A DNA stretch of 13,541 nt from Thalassiosira profunda. Its lineage: Eukaryota > Bacillariophyta > Thalassiosirophyceae > Thalassiosirales > Thalassiosiraceae. Below the pieces are notes generated by a model. It was not told the DNA's origin. It did no database searches and worked only from the letters and a program-made list of their open reading frames with translations. The position numbers and the translations under genes were made by a program. Shown here in pieces: positions 1-7,554 of this stretch (its first letter is position 1; each line of letters opens with the position of its first letter). Location of the stretch: contig JALLAP010001071.1 in NCBI GenBank assembly GCA_036939355.1, positions 1 through 13,541 of the forward strand, read 5' to 3'.

Positions 1-2
1 AC

Positions 3-902
3 AACGACAACCCATCGGAAGAGCTGAATCGCTTCAAAGAGGAGCAAGCGGGACAAAGCTGGGGCTATCCCTATTGCTGGAGCGAGTACTGCCTTCCGGT
101 TGCAAATGGTGGATCTGGAATGAAAGGAGCCAATACCCCTTGGGCCTGGCCCAGCTTTTTGGCTTCTGGATACACCGATGAATGGTGCCGAGAAAACACA
201 AACAAATCTGCCATGTCAATGCCTGCGCACTCTGCTCCGCTGGGAATGACATTCCATAATTGGAGAGAGATGACTCAAGAGGAATACAACGACTCTGGGT
301 GCACTGGAGGCTTCCCAAAGAGCATGGCCAAGTATGCCTTCATAGCCTTTCACGGCTCGTGGAACCGGAGCCCGCCTACTGGATACAAGGTCGTCTTTGT
401 TCCTTTTGATGATAGAGGCAATCCAACCGCACTGCCAATAGATCTGTTGAGGCATGATGGAGATGATTCTGCAAAATGGCCAATTGATGTGCGTCCAGTG
501 GATGTGCAGTTCGACAGCTGCGGCAGACTCTACATGACAGAGGATGGCACTGGAACGGTGATCAAAATCACATACAGCGGGGGCTATTTGGATGAGTTCG
601 CGCCGATCGAAACCGACGTTGCCGATGGCGCATCCTGCTCTCCATACGAACGTCCGACTGTGAGCCCTTCGTCATCTCCTACAGGGGCTCCAGCGACTTC
701 TGTAGATCAGCCAGGGTCTCCCACTGCAGCTCCAGATTTACTCGGCGAATCTCCTGGCATGATGGTGGACGCAAACGCAATCGGTCCATCAGCTGAAACT
801 GCATCAAATGGTGGTTCTACCACGAGTCCGGCATCTGGGAGTTCCGTCGGTGGAGCGATATCTGTGTGCGTCTTGGCATTATTCGGTGTTCTACTGCAGT
901 AG
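3..902 (+). CDS. Sorbosone/PQQ glucose dehydrogenase-like secreted protein, 3' part
   Basis: The gene is cut by the left window edge; frame 3 is open from base 3 to the TAG at 900-902, leaving 299 residues. The visible start matches the last blades of the L-sorbosone/glucose dehydrogenase beta-propeller family: an NDNPSEELNRF stretch, then WGYPYCWSEY, later HGSWNRSPPTGYKVV, and finally DVQFDSCGRLYMTEDGTGTV. In this family such proteins oxidise sugars using PQQ; activity here is inferred only. After the propeller (from about base 650) comes a Ser/Thr/Pro-rich stalk with PSSSPTGAP-like units and a hydrophobic C-terminal tail (GGAISVCVLALFGVLLQ) that ends the protein, as in a GPI-anchor signal. 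This suggests a cell-surface or wall protein. The N-terminus and signal peptide lie outside the window. It converges on the PsbQ'-like gene with a gap of only 46 bp. Confidence 0.85.
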   Translation, partial: NDNPSEELNRFKEEQAGQSWGYPYCWSEYCLPVANGGSGMKGANTPWAWPSFLASGYTDEWCRENTNKSAMSMPAHSAPLGMTFHNWREMTQEEYNDSGCTGGFPKSMAKYAFIAFHGSWNRSPPTGYKVVFVPFDDRGNPTALPIDLLRHDGDDSAKWPIDVRPVDVQFDSCGRLYMTEDGTGTVIKITYSGGYLDEFAPIETDVADGASCSPYERPTVSPSSSPTGAPATSVDQPGSPTAAPDLLGESPGMMVDANAIGPSAETASNGGSTTSPASGSSVGGAISVCVLALFGVLLQ

Positions 903-948
903 TACAGAAGAAAATGCAGGAGAACTCTCCTTTCTATTGCTTACCATG

Positions 949-1906
949 TCAGAGATAAGCGAACGGATCCCCAACCTTGCTCGTGATTTGTCGGTTCAGC
1001 AGCGTCAACAACGAATTCATCGCCTTGATCAAGCACGCGTAACTCGTCTTGGCCTCCTTGGCATCTCCATTCTGCAACGCACTTCTATAGTCGCCAATTC
1101 GCAGATAGGCCTCGTTGATGTACCACCGAGCAAGCATCAATTCATTGGTAACTCCAGTGTTCTCCGAGCCGAGGAAAGAATTGGCCAGCAATCCCAGCGC
1201 CCGCAGCTGGTAGATGGGATCGGTGTTCTCCGGCACGTCCGCAGCCTCCGCACTGCCAATCTTCACGATGATTTCTTTCGCGCTCTCTACGCGGGGCCCG
1301 TACTTCTTCAAGGCATCATATCTTTGCTGGCTTAACACAAAGGGCATGGTCTTTGGGAACTCCGTGCTCCCGGGCTCAATCCCTGAATTGCAAAGATAAG
1401 TGCATAAGATGTGCTCAGATACAATTTAGCACATGCACACGGATCAACTCACATTGCGCCCCCGCCCCAAACTTGAAGTAGGTATCCTGATTGAAGAGTA
1501 CGTTTTTGTTTGTGGCATCTCGAGAGGGCGAGGCCTCGGGATTGCCGTAAAAGATGGACACCTCCCGGTCGAGCAACGTGCCGCCCGGGGCAAAGTCGGC
1601 GTTGGCGACTAGGGGCGAGAGGAGGGCACTGGCTGCGGTGCCGGCGACGCCGAGGGACAGGAAGGAGCGGCGGGTAAATATCGTCGCCTGATCATCGTCT
1701 GCGGCGATCTCGTCGGGCTCGCCGAAGCGCTTGTCGAGTCGGTTGGCCCAGTGGTACAGCTCCGTCGTGCGCGGTGATGTCGATGATGGGGCGTGAGACG
1801 GAGGGGCGACGAACCCAGTGCATGGGCTCGCGGCCAGCGTCAGCGCCGCCAGTGCCCACCGAGGTGCCCTCCGCCGCATACCCCCGCGTTGGTTGATAGG
1901 CTCCAT
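949..1906 (-). CDS. PsbQ'-like photosystem II extrinsic lumen protein (2 exons)
   Basis: Exon 1 is 1453-1906 and exon 2 is 949-1382. The 70-bp intron 1383-1452 has GTGAGT and TTCAG ends and phase 1, and gives 295 residues. The presequence is tripartite. A signal peptide (residues about 10-31) ends in TGFVAPP, the ASAFAP-type plastid motif. A transit region follows. Then comes a twin-arginine thylakoid signal, RRSFLSLG at residues 79-86, with a hydrophobic stretch and an ANA|DF cleavage site near 103. The mature part is about 192 residues, mostly helical, ending TSKVGDPFAYL, and fits a four-helix PsbQ fold. That size suits PsbQ' (about 20 kDa) better than the smaller Psb31, but the two cannot be separated firmly by eye. 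Such proteins stabilise the Mn cluster on the lumen side of photosystem II. Met10 (ATG at 1879) would give a tighter signal peptide and may be the real start. Confidence 0.82.
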
Positions 1907-2317
1907 GGTCGATCGTCGTTGCAACTGCGCTCCCTGCCGATTTATGAGCCGGGTGATGGGAGCGGAGAGGCACACCACGCACGAGATTTGCCCCGAACTA
2001 GTGCCTTGCGATTGATAGTTAAAGGCGTTGTACTTCACAACCAAAGAGGGTGCGTGCACTAGATAATGACGCCCGAACCTCGCGTCCACTGATTTCACAA
2101 CTGCCCGGCTTGCCCCCATCACCTCAACGCCGCCCGAGCTTCCCGCAGCCCGCCCCCGTAGACGGGTCGGGACACGGGAGCCGCCGCGAACACGCGGGAG
2201 ATTGCTGAGAGGGCCGTTAGTAGGCGGGCTAGGTGGTGTCGCTTTCTTCTTGTCCGCGCGCGTGAAAGTTGGGGTCATCCATCAAGGGGGGCACCTTGCA
2301 ACCGACCGACTGCAAAG
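1907..2317. promoter_or_regulatory. Divergent upstream region of the PsbQ'-like and NYN-phosphoesterase genes
   Basis: About 410 bp lie between the start of the PsbQ'-like gene and the first candidate ATG of the rightward gene. Both promoters and leaders should be here. The minus strand carries an AT-rich CATAAATC about 35 bp upstream of the PsbQ' ATG. The middle (2100-2220) is GC-rich. The frame used by the PsbQ'-like gene stays open upstream on the minus strand to about 2278, but it holds no recognisable domain and is probably leader. No RNA gene was recognised. Confidence 0.4.
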
Positions 2318-2595
2318 ATGTGCAAGATGATGGCAATTGCAATGCACTCGGCTTTGGTAGTGGCGATTCTGATGAGCGGGCCATCTCTTGCGTCGTGGAG
2401 CTCCACGAATTGCAATTGGCTTGCTCGGCGTTCGCTCCATCCCACCGACTCGTTCCGCATCATCAAACACCATCAACCATCAACGATGCAACAACCACTT
2501 TTATCAGCAACAGAATAGCCATCAGCGAGACCAATAGAATACGGGCCACGTCGCTGCGTGCACGCAACAAGAATGGGGGGAGGAAGGTGCCCAAA
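2318..2595 (+). other. Candidate plastid presequence of the NYN-phosphoesterase gene
   Basis: The downstream frame is open from a stop at 2263, but its first ATG is at 2596. Within this ATG-less stretch, in frame, is LACSAFAPSHR (about 2422-2454), a textbook ASAFAP plastid-import motif. In another frame, ATG 2318 opens a signal-peptide-like sequence (MCKMMAIAMHSALVVAIL, ending PSLAS). A 44-bp GT-AG removal (2357-2400) would join the 2318 ATG to the SAFAP frame in phase, giving a 926-residue protein, but 44 bp is shorter than every other intron here. A base error or another upstream exon would also explain the arrangement. Confidence 0.4.
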
Positions 2596-5142
2596 ATGCC
2601 CACGCTTCCGGTGTCCACCACATCACCCACCGCAGACGATGGTTCTGATGACGACGCCAACTCCAACTACTATTCCACGTCCAAACCCGCAAGCACTTCG
2701 ACAATGGTCGTCATGGACGTGGAGAACATCCGCGGCGCGACCTCCTTTCGCATCAGCCACGAGGCGCTGCTCTCCCGCATTCGCGGGTGGCGGGAGGATC
2801 GACTATCGTTGGCCCCGACGGGACACTCCCAGGGCGACGGCGCGTCGTTTTTGGAGCCGTTGGTTTGGATCTGCGACCACGGCGCGCGGCCGTCGATTCA
2901 CCACTTTTCGATGCTAGCGGAAAGTGAAGGCGAGGATGATGTCCAAATGCCGCACAATTTTGGGGCGGTGTTTGTGGGACCGGGGAGGACGGCGGACGAT
3001 GTGATTGTCGATTTGGTGGGTGTCCGCTGTGGAAGTGGATCGTACGTTGCAAGTGACGATGATGATACAATACCCCAGCCAGTAGAATCCTCGAGGAACA
3101 CCACAATAGTGATCACTGCCGACGCCGGGCTGATATCGAGATGCCAAGAAGCCCGGAGGAGAAGCAGCTCGCTGTCCGACGTGATCTTCGTCGAGCCGGC
3201 GTCGTTATTGCAACAGCTTGAACGATACCGGATCAATGCTCACGAAGAAGAAGCACTCTTTGGCGAGGTTCCCAGTTTGTCAAAGCCAACAACTTCTGTC
3301 AGTGGTAGAGGCACTGCCATCGAGGAAAGAGGCAAACGAAGAAGCGATGGCAAAACCAGTACCATGACGAGCTTCAAAGACAGCAGCATAGCAGCATCGC
3401 AACACGCAAAGTTTCAGGCACGGTTTGGGAATAAGAAGAAAGGTGCGGATGCTGACACTACTGGGGAAGAACCCAGTGACAATGTTGATGAGGATTCATC
3501 CCAAACTGAACAGGATGCAGGTGATGCTGCGCTCGCTGCGCAGCTCAAAACGGAGCAAATTCGACGACAAATGCTTCTCTCGGATGCATACTACCTGGCC
3601 CGTCCCTCGAAGAACGTCCGCGGTCGACGGGCGCACACCACGCAGGCGGCAGTGCACGCCAAGTACAAAAACAGGAATATCTCCAAGAAGCAACAGAAGA
3701 AGCTCTACGCGAAGCGCTTTGGGAGAAAGTGGAAGGAAGACATGGTGCATGCGGCGGTGAGGCGAAAGGAGCTTGCTGCCAAATTGCAATCGAACCTGAG
3801 ACGCACAAACTGCAATAGCTTCGAAGAAGAGGACACAAGCTTTGTTGGAGAAGGAGAGAGTGGACTGTTCGCTCGATCAATGAACTTGCTCGAGACGCTG
3901 TTGATGAGATTTGAGGAAGAGCAGTCGATACGAGGCCAAAGCCAAGCGTCGGGCGACGATATCAGGCCAGCAGCCGCCACTTCTGACTCTACAACTTTCC
4001 TTGGCATTGAGAGTACCTCTGGAAGGATTGGCACGGACGATAAATGGGATCCATTGGGTTCCACTGTGAACGTTCCGCTGCGAGAAGGCGTACAGGACGG
4101 AGACAAAAACATCGCGCCACTTCGCTTGGTGGTCATATCTGACACACATGGATTCGAGGGAGCCTTGTCCAGATTTGCAGAGCAAGAGGAGGTTGCTGAT
4201 GATGATTCCGCTTCGCCTGAGCACCACCACAAGATGCACAGCGATGATTTTCTCCTGCCTCAAGCCGACGTATTGTTGCACTGTGGCGATTTTGCCGCCA
4301 GCGGAAGCCGCAAAACGCAACGCATGGCGGCCCGGCGCCTGGACGAATTCCTCGCCCGCCAGACACACATTCCTGAGAAAATTGTCATACAGGGCAATCA
4401 CGATCCAGACAGTCCAGCAAAGGTGATTTTCCCACACTCCAAGGCGCTGTATGTTAGAACCTCATCGACCTTGACAATAAACGGTGTGAAGGTGGCTCTC
4501 GAACCCTTTTCGAGGAGAATGGCGTTCCGTAGCATCAGGAAGAGAAACACCTCTTCCTATGCCATGCCATCGACATTGCCTGAGTGCGACATTCTAGTGA
4601 GCCACGAACCGCCAAAAGGTGTGCTCGATCTAACGTATCACGGATTTTCCGCTGGAAGTCTGTATCTGAGACAGCTGGTCGAGCACGCCGAGCACAAGCC
4701 GCGGCTCTGGCTGTGCGGTCACATTCACGAATCTCGAGGAGTGATCACGAGACAGTTCCAACCTAGTGCCGTGAAAGATAGTGGCAGCGAGGACGCCGCA
4801 GACCCGACAACGGTGATCAATGCAAGCAACGCAAATAGCGGCAGAGCAAACCGTCTTGTTTCGGGCGCGGTGGTGGTCGATATAGAGCGTTGCCCATCGA
4901 TCAACGGCGGAGAGGAAACTGCAGAGAACACCCTGGTTGCACAACAAGTGGACTACGTGGATGGTTTCGTGGCCAATGGCAGCAATGGCACCCCCGCATT
5001 GGCAGGGCTTGGCGAGGACTTGGAGGTATACCAGACAAGACCCGGAGTTCGGAGAAGGAAGGGCGTGCCTCAATCAGTGCGGCAGCAAATGAAAAACGCA
5101 CGTGCCTCGCTTGTCCTGAATGGAGCTGATAATGAAGAGTAG
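2596..5142 (+). CDS. NYN/PIN-like nuclease fused to MPPED-type metallophosphoesterase
   Basis: From the first in-frame ATG the protein has 848 residues. The N-terminal domain (about 37-212) looks like an NYN/PIN-fold RNase, with acidic site candidates D41 and N44 in MDVENIRG, D134/D135 in GRTADDVIVDL and D176 in VITADAG. The linker (about 260-500) is acidic, then strongly basic, with a KKQQKKLYAKRFGRKWK stretch that could bind RNA. The C-terminal domain (about 510-800) is a calcineurin-like phosphoesterase with the full metal set: D516 and H518 (SDTHG), D565 (CGDF), N601 and H602 (GNHD), H670 (SHEPP), H709 and H711 (GHIHE). The spacing and SHEPPKGVLDL resemble the 239FB/MPPED class. Both sites look intact, so RNA cleavage coupled to phosphodiester hydrolysis is a reasonable inference, but the substrate is unknown. 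The true start is probably upstream (see 2318-2595). No intron is needed after 2596. Confidence 0.8.
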   Translation: MPTLPVSTTSPTADDGSDDDANSNYYSTSKPASTSTMVVMDVENIRGATSFRISHEALLSRIRGWREDRLSLAPTGHSQGDGASFLEPLVWICDHGARPSIHHFSMLAESEGEDDVQMPHNFGAVFVGPGRTADDVIVDLVGVRCGSGSYVASDDDDTIPQPVESSRNTTIVITADAGLISRCQEARRRSSSLSDVIFVEPASLLQQLERYRINAHEEEALFGEVPSLSKPTTSVSGRGTAIEERGKRRSDGKTSTMTSFKDSSIAASQHAKFQARFGNKKKGADADTTGEEPSDNVDEDSSQTEQDAGDAALAAQLKTEQIRRQMLLSDAYYLARPSKNVRGRRAHTTQAAVHAKYKNRNISKKQQKKLYAKRFGRKWKEDMVHAAVRRKELAAKLQSNLRRTNCNSFEEEDTSFVGEGESGLFARSMNLLETLLMRFEEEQSIRGQSQASGDDIRPAAATSDSTTFLGIESTSGRIGTDDKWDPLGSTVNVPLREGVQDGDKNIAPLRLVVISDTHGFEGALSRFAEQEEVADDDSASPEHHHKMHSDDFLLPQADVLLHCGDFAASGSRKTQRMAARRLDEFLARQTHIPEKIVIQGNHDPDSPAKVIFPHSKALYVRTSSTLTINGVKVALEPFSRRMAFRSIRKRNTSSYAMPSTLPECDILVSHEPPKGVLDLTYHGFSAGSLYLRQLVEHAEHKPRLWLCGHIHESRGVITRQFQPSAVKDSGSEDAADPTTVINASNANSGRANRLVSGAVVVDIERCPSINGGEETAENTLVAQQVDYVDGFVANGSNGTPALAGLGEDLEVYQTRPGVRRRKGVPQSVRQQMKNARASLVLNGADNEE

Positions 5143-5331
5143 TCATATTCAGTATGAGAGCATGTCTAGCATTACCTCCCTCGCCAGAGGAAAGTAAGTA
5201 CCTATCGTACTCATAAAGGAGAAGAGGAGAGAGAGAGGAAAAAGCTACTCGACACCTTCACTTGAGAAGGTACACCACACGAAATAGTACTGATTCCCTC
5301 GTTATTCCTTCGCAATATCCTTCGCATAAGT

Positions 5332-5344
5332 GACTGACTCAGTC
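5332..5344. promoter_or_regulatory. bZIP/AP-1-like dyad upstream of MsrB
   Basis: The sequence GACTGACTCAGTC is a perfect 13-bp inverted repeat about a central C, and contains the AP-1/GCN4 core TGACTCA. It lies about 180 bp upstream of the chosen MsrB ATG. Factors of this class control oxidative-stress genes in many eukaryotes, which would suit a repair enzyme, but a single site can occur by chance. Confidence 0.3.
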
Positions 5345-5437
5345 CTCTGTCGATGAGCGTTTCGTTCGAGAAGTTGGTTGCAACCAAAGCCAACGAATGG
5401 ACAACCAACAACGCCCACTCCCAGCCCGCCCGGCCGA

Positions 5438-5453
5438 CCCCCCCCCCCCCCCC
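5438..5453 (+). repeat. C16 homopolymer
   Basis: There are sixteen consecutive C residues in the leader of the MsrB gene. Length miscalls are common in such runs. If the protein were started at 5353, the run would encode a polyproline segment and any miscall would shift the frame, which is another reason to start at 5524. Confidence 0.9.
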
Positions 5454-5523
5454 AGAACCAGAACCGATAGAAGTTGAGCCGACCACTCATTTATTATCTT
5501 TGACATCGTCCTACGCCGCACAG

Positions 5524-6207
5524 ATGACGAGGGCGTCTACCTCTCTCCTTTCCCTGTTGTGTGCGGCGTCCATTCGAGCCGGCGGCGCCGCTTCCTTGGC
5601 GTCTGCAGCCGGAGCCGCCCTCGCGCAGCACCCGGCGGCCTTTTGCTCGCCCACCAATTCGTCGGCCAGAAAATTAACTCGGCGTGTTGGCAAGGTCCGC
5701 ATGTTTGAAGGCGGCGGCGAAGGCGACTCGACAGCATCCGAAAGCAACAAAGAAATGGGCACGTGGAATCCCCTCTCGCTGGCCGTGCTCAAGCTGGGCT
5801 TCACAGAGCCGGCGTGGACGTCTCCTCTCAACTACAAAAAGGCCGACGGCACATATCTGTGCGCCAACTGCCGCACCCCACTCTTTTCTTCGACGGGCAA
5901 GTATGACTCTGGATCGGGATGGCCGTCGTTTTGGAAGACGATCGAATCCAACCGGGTATCTCTGAAACGGGAATTTGACGGACGAATCGAGTGCACGTGC
6001 GCAAATTGCGGGGGACATTTGGGACACGTGTTCCGGGACGGACCAACGCGGGGCAGCTTGGAAGCCACAGAATTGGCGACGGTGCCGGAGTCGGATCCGC
6101 AGATTGGATACAAAGTGCAAGGGAAGGAGGGCGAGAACTCCAAGTATTCACGGATGCCTCGGTACTGCGTCAATGGGGCGGGTTTGATGATGAGCGTTGT
6201 CCTGTAG
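5524..6207 (+). CDS. msrB: Plastid-targeted methionine-R-sulfoxide reductase B
   Basis: The protein has 227 residues from ATG 5524. It reduces the R form of methionine sulfoxide in proteins. The presequence is a signal peptide (MTRASTSLLSLLCAASI) followed by an AAFCSP motif that resembles ASAFAP, then a basic transit region ending near VRMF, so the likely site is the plastid stroma. The MsrB core shows the zinc cysteines C113/C116 (CANC) and C159/C162 (CANC), GWPSF, GGHLGHVFRDGP and the catalytic C215 in RYCVNGAG. The position usually held by the resolving Cys (SGCGWPSF) is Ser131, as in 1-Cys plastid MsrBs that use another reductant. About 38 residues separate GHVFRDGP from RYCVN, more than in typical bacterial enzymes. 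The protein ends soon after the catalytic loop (MMSVVL). No intron is needed. Confidence 0.9.
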   Translation: MTRASTSLLSLLCAASIRAGGAASLASAAGAALAQHPAAFCSPTNSSARKLTRRVGKVRMFEGGGEGDSTASESNKEMGTWNPLSLAVLKLGFTEPAWTSPLNYKKADGTYLCANCRTPLFSSTGKYDSGSGWPSFWKTIESNRVSLKREFDGRIECTCANCGGHLGHVFRDGPTRGSLEATELATVPESDPQIGYKVQGKEGENSKYSRMPRYCVNGAGLMMSVVL

Positions 6208-6493
6208 GTAGATAGTGAGCAAAAGGTGGGCACGAAGACTGCAGTGAAGGTTCTTGTGTAGCTGATGTTACATGAGATGCTACTCTAGTGTACACTAATA
6301 CATGGTGCGTCCAACGCACTCATTCTTCATCAATGCGGTTGGACAGAAGGATTCTTCCTGATTCGTCTTCGCCCCATTTCAATCCTGTGTTTCTGGTTGC
6401 AAGGACTTGCGATCGACCGGGGATTTCCGATGACACTCGAGGGTTGAATGCGTGCTCTTGATGAGATGCCCTCAGATATCCGTCGAGGCCCAG
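6208..6493. other. Convergent intergenic region
   Basis: This stretch lies between the 3' ends of the MsrB gene and the leftward orphan gene and should hold both 3' UTRs. I see no gene in it. The leftward frame that runs on to 6330 depends on the duplicated block at 6531-6675 and looks artificial. Confidence 0.5.
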
Positions 6494-7076
6494 TTACATC
6501 CAGAGGGCGTCGCCGCCGTGCTCGCTGCTGGCCCAATGCCCCAGGACCTCCTCCTCTTGGCCTCTCTTGGAGAAGTGGAGGTTGCACGCGGCCTGCTGTC
6601 CCNGCCCAATGCCCCAGGACCTCCTCCTCTTGGCCTCTCTTGGAGAAGTGGAGGTTGCACGCGGCCTGCTGTCCCGGCGTAGGCACGGCGTGTCCGTCGA
6701 CCAGGGTGAAGCCCACGATGGGGTAGAGGATTTCGTCGCCCGAGTGGTGGTGGACGGGGTTCAGCACCTCGTCTGCGTCAGCCTTGTGTTCATCGTCGCC
6801 AAGCAGGCGGTGCATGAAGCCGCGGGCCGCTGCCGTCATGCCTTGCGACCGAGGGCTGTCCGATGCTTGGCGGCGGCGCGAGGAGGTGAGGGTCGACGCC
6901 TTGGAGGCGCTCTGCTTGGCCTGCTTCGAAAGATATTCTTGCGAAAAGGCGACGAGCTGTCGCCCCTGCTCGGGGACGAGGTGGATCGCAGTGGTGCGGG
7001 GATTGGCCGCGGCCGGGGCGAACCCGGAGGCCGATGGGACGGCGAGCGCGGCCGCCAGCAAAGCGTATCGAGTCAT
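6494..7076 (-). CDS. Predicted plastid protein of unknown function, disrupted by duplication with N
   Basis: I do not recognise the family. ATG 7076 opens a signal peptide (MTRYALLAAALAVPSA) followed by SGFAPAAANP, a clear ASAFAP-type motif, so the product should enter the plastid. The middle is Ser/Ala/Arg/Lys-rich. A compact stretch follows with NPVHHHSGDEILYPIVGF and VDGHAVPTPGQQAACNL, possibly a small folded domain. At 6531-6675 a 72-bp block is present twice around one N. Read literally, the frame shifts in the second copy and runs through arginine-rich nonsense to 6330. If the block is counted once, the frame continues as GHWASSEHGGDALWM and stops at TAA 6494-6496, giving 169 residues. 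The second reading is far more protein-like. The true C-terminus needs confirmation. Confidence 0.6.
6531..6675. repeat. Exact 72-bp direct duplication flanking one N
   Basis: Bases 6531-6602 and 6604-6675 are identical over 72 bp with a single N (6603) between them. This is the pattern left when two contig ends that overlap are joined with a placeholder base instead of being merged. A genuine tandem duplication is possible but would break the coding frame of the leftward gene. Confidence 0.92.
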
Positions 7077-7554
7077 GGTGAAGGGTGAATGTGTGTGTGG
7101 AATTTGTGAGCGTGGGTGAGGCGAGGTGGCGGCGGGGAACTTGGTTCAGTGCATGGTGATGGTTTGCAGCTGGATTTGTGTGATGAGTTGGCAGACACCT
7201 CGCCTTTTGCAAGCAGTTCTGCGGACCTTGAAGTTGCGAGGAGCCTTTTTGCACAAATCCACAACGTCAGTGGCTGGTGGAGATGTCTCGCCGATCGACA
7301 GACAGACGAATGAAGGAGCAAGGGTGAAATCTCGTTGGGCGCGGTTTCCTGATTGGCGAGAGTAGAGGGGACTTCCGCAATGTGTAACGCAATACCTCTC
7401 ATGTGCCTCGGGCACTTTTAAGGTTGGTTTCCTGATTGGCGAGGGCAAATCGCAGACTTCTGAAAACACCGTCAGATCGTAACGCAATACCTCTCATTTT
7501 ACAATGCAACATTAAAATCACGAACATAATATCTATGCAATGCATCGAAGAATC
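7077..7554. other. Intergenic region upstream of the orphan gene
   Basis: This region of 478 bp lies between the start of the orphan plastid gene and the 3' end of the TPR gene. It should hold the orphan gene's promoter and the TPR gene's 3' UTR. Its only clear structure is the duplicated two-part motif at 7343-7497. No gene or structural RNA was recognised. Confidence 0.5.
7343..7497. repeat. Duplicated two-part intergenic motif
   Basis: GGTTTCCTGATTGGCGAG occurs at 7343-7360 and again at 7426-7443. GTAACGCAATACCTCTCAT occurs at 7384-7402 and again at 7479-7497. The order A-B-A-B is kept, but the spacers (23 and 35 bp) differ in sequence. This could be an old segmental duplication with conserved parts, or paired binding sites. 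Between the pairs lies a short hairpin, GTGCCTCGGGCAC (7403-7415), followed by TTTT. Confidence 0.85.

Larger units (their letters stand above)
5143..5523 (+). promoter_or_regulatory. Upstream and leader region of the MsrB gene
   Basis: This 381-bp gap follows the stop of the NYN-phosphoesterase gene. It holds a GA-rich stretch (about 5221-5242), a bZIP-like dyad (5332-5344) and a run of 16 C (5438-5453). The MsrB frame is open upstream to an ATG at 5353, but that extension is low-complexity (proline-rich from the C run) and would bury the signal peptide, so it is treated as leader. Confidence 0.45.

Noticed and set aside
5353..5523. N-terminal extension of MsrB from the ATG at 5353
   Set aside because: It would place a proline tract, translated from a C16 run, ahead of a clear signal peptide and would abolish plastid targeting.
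6330..6493. C-terminal extension of the orphan plastid protein down to 6330
   Set aside because: It exists only when the N-flanked duplicated block is read literally, and its sequence is arginine-rich and unlike a real domain.
7403..7415. Hairpin GTGCC-TCG-GGCAC followed by TTTT, like a bacterial terminator
   Set aside because: The window is eukaryotic nuclear DNA with spliced genes; a 5-bp stem is expected by chance. It is not a histone-type 3' stem-loop.
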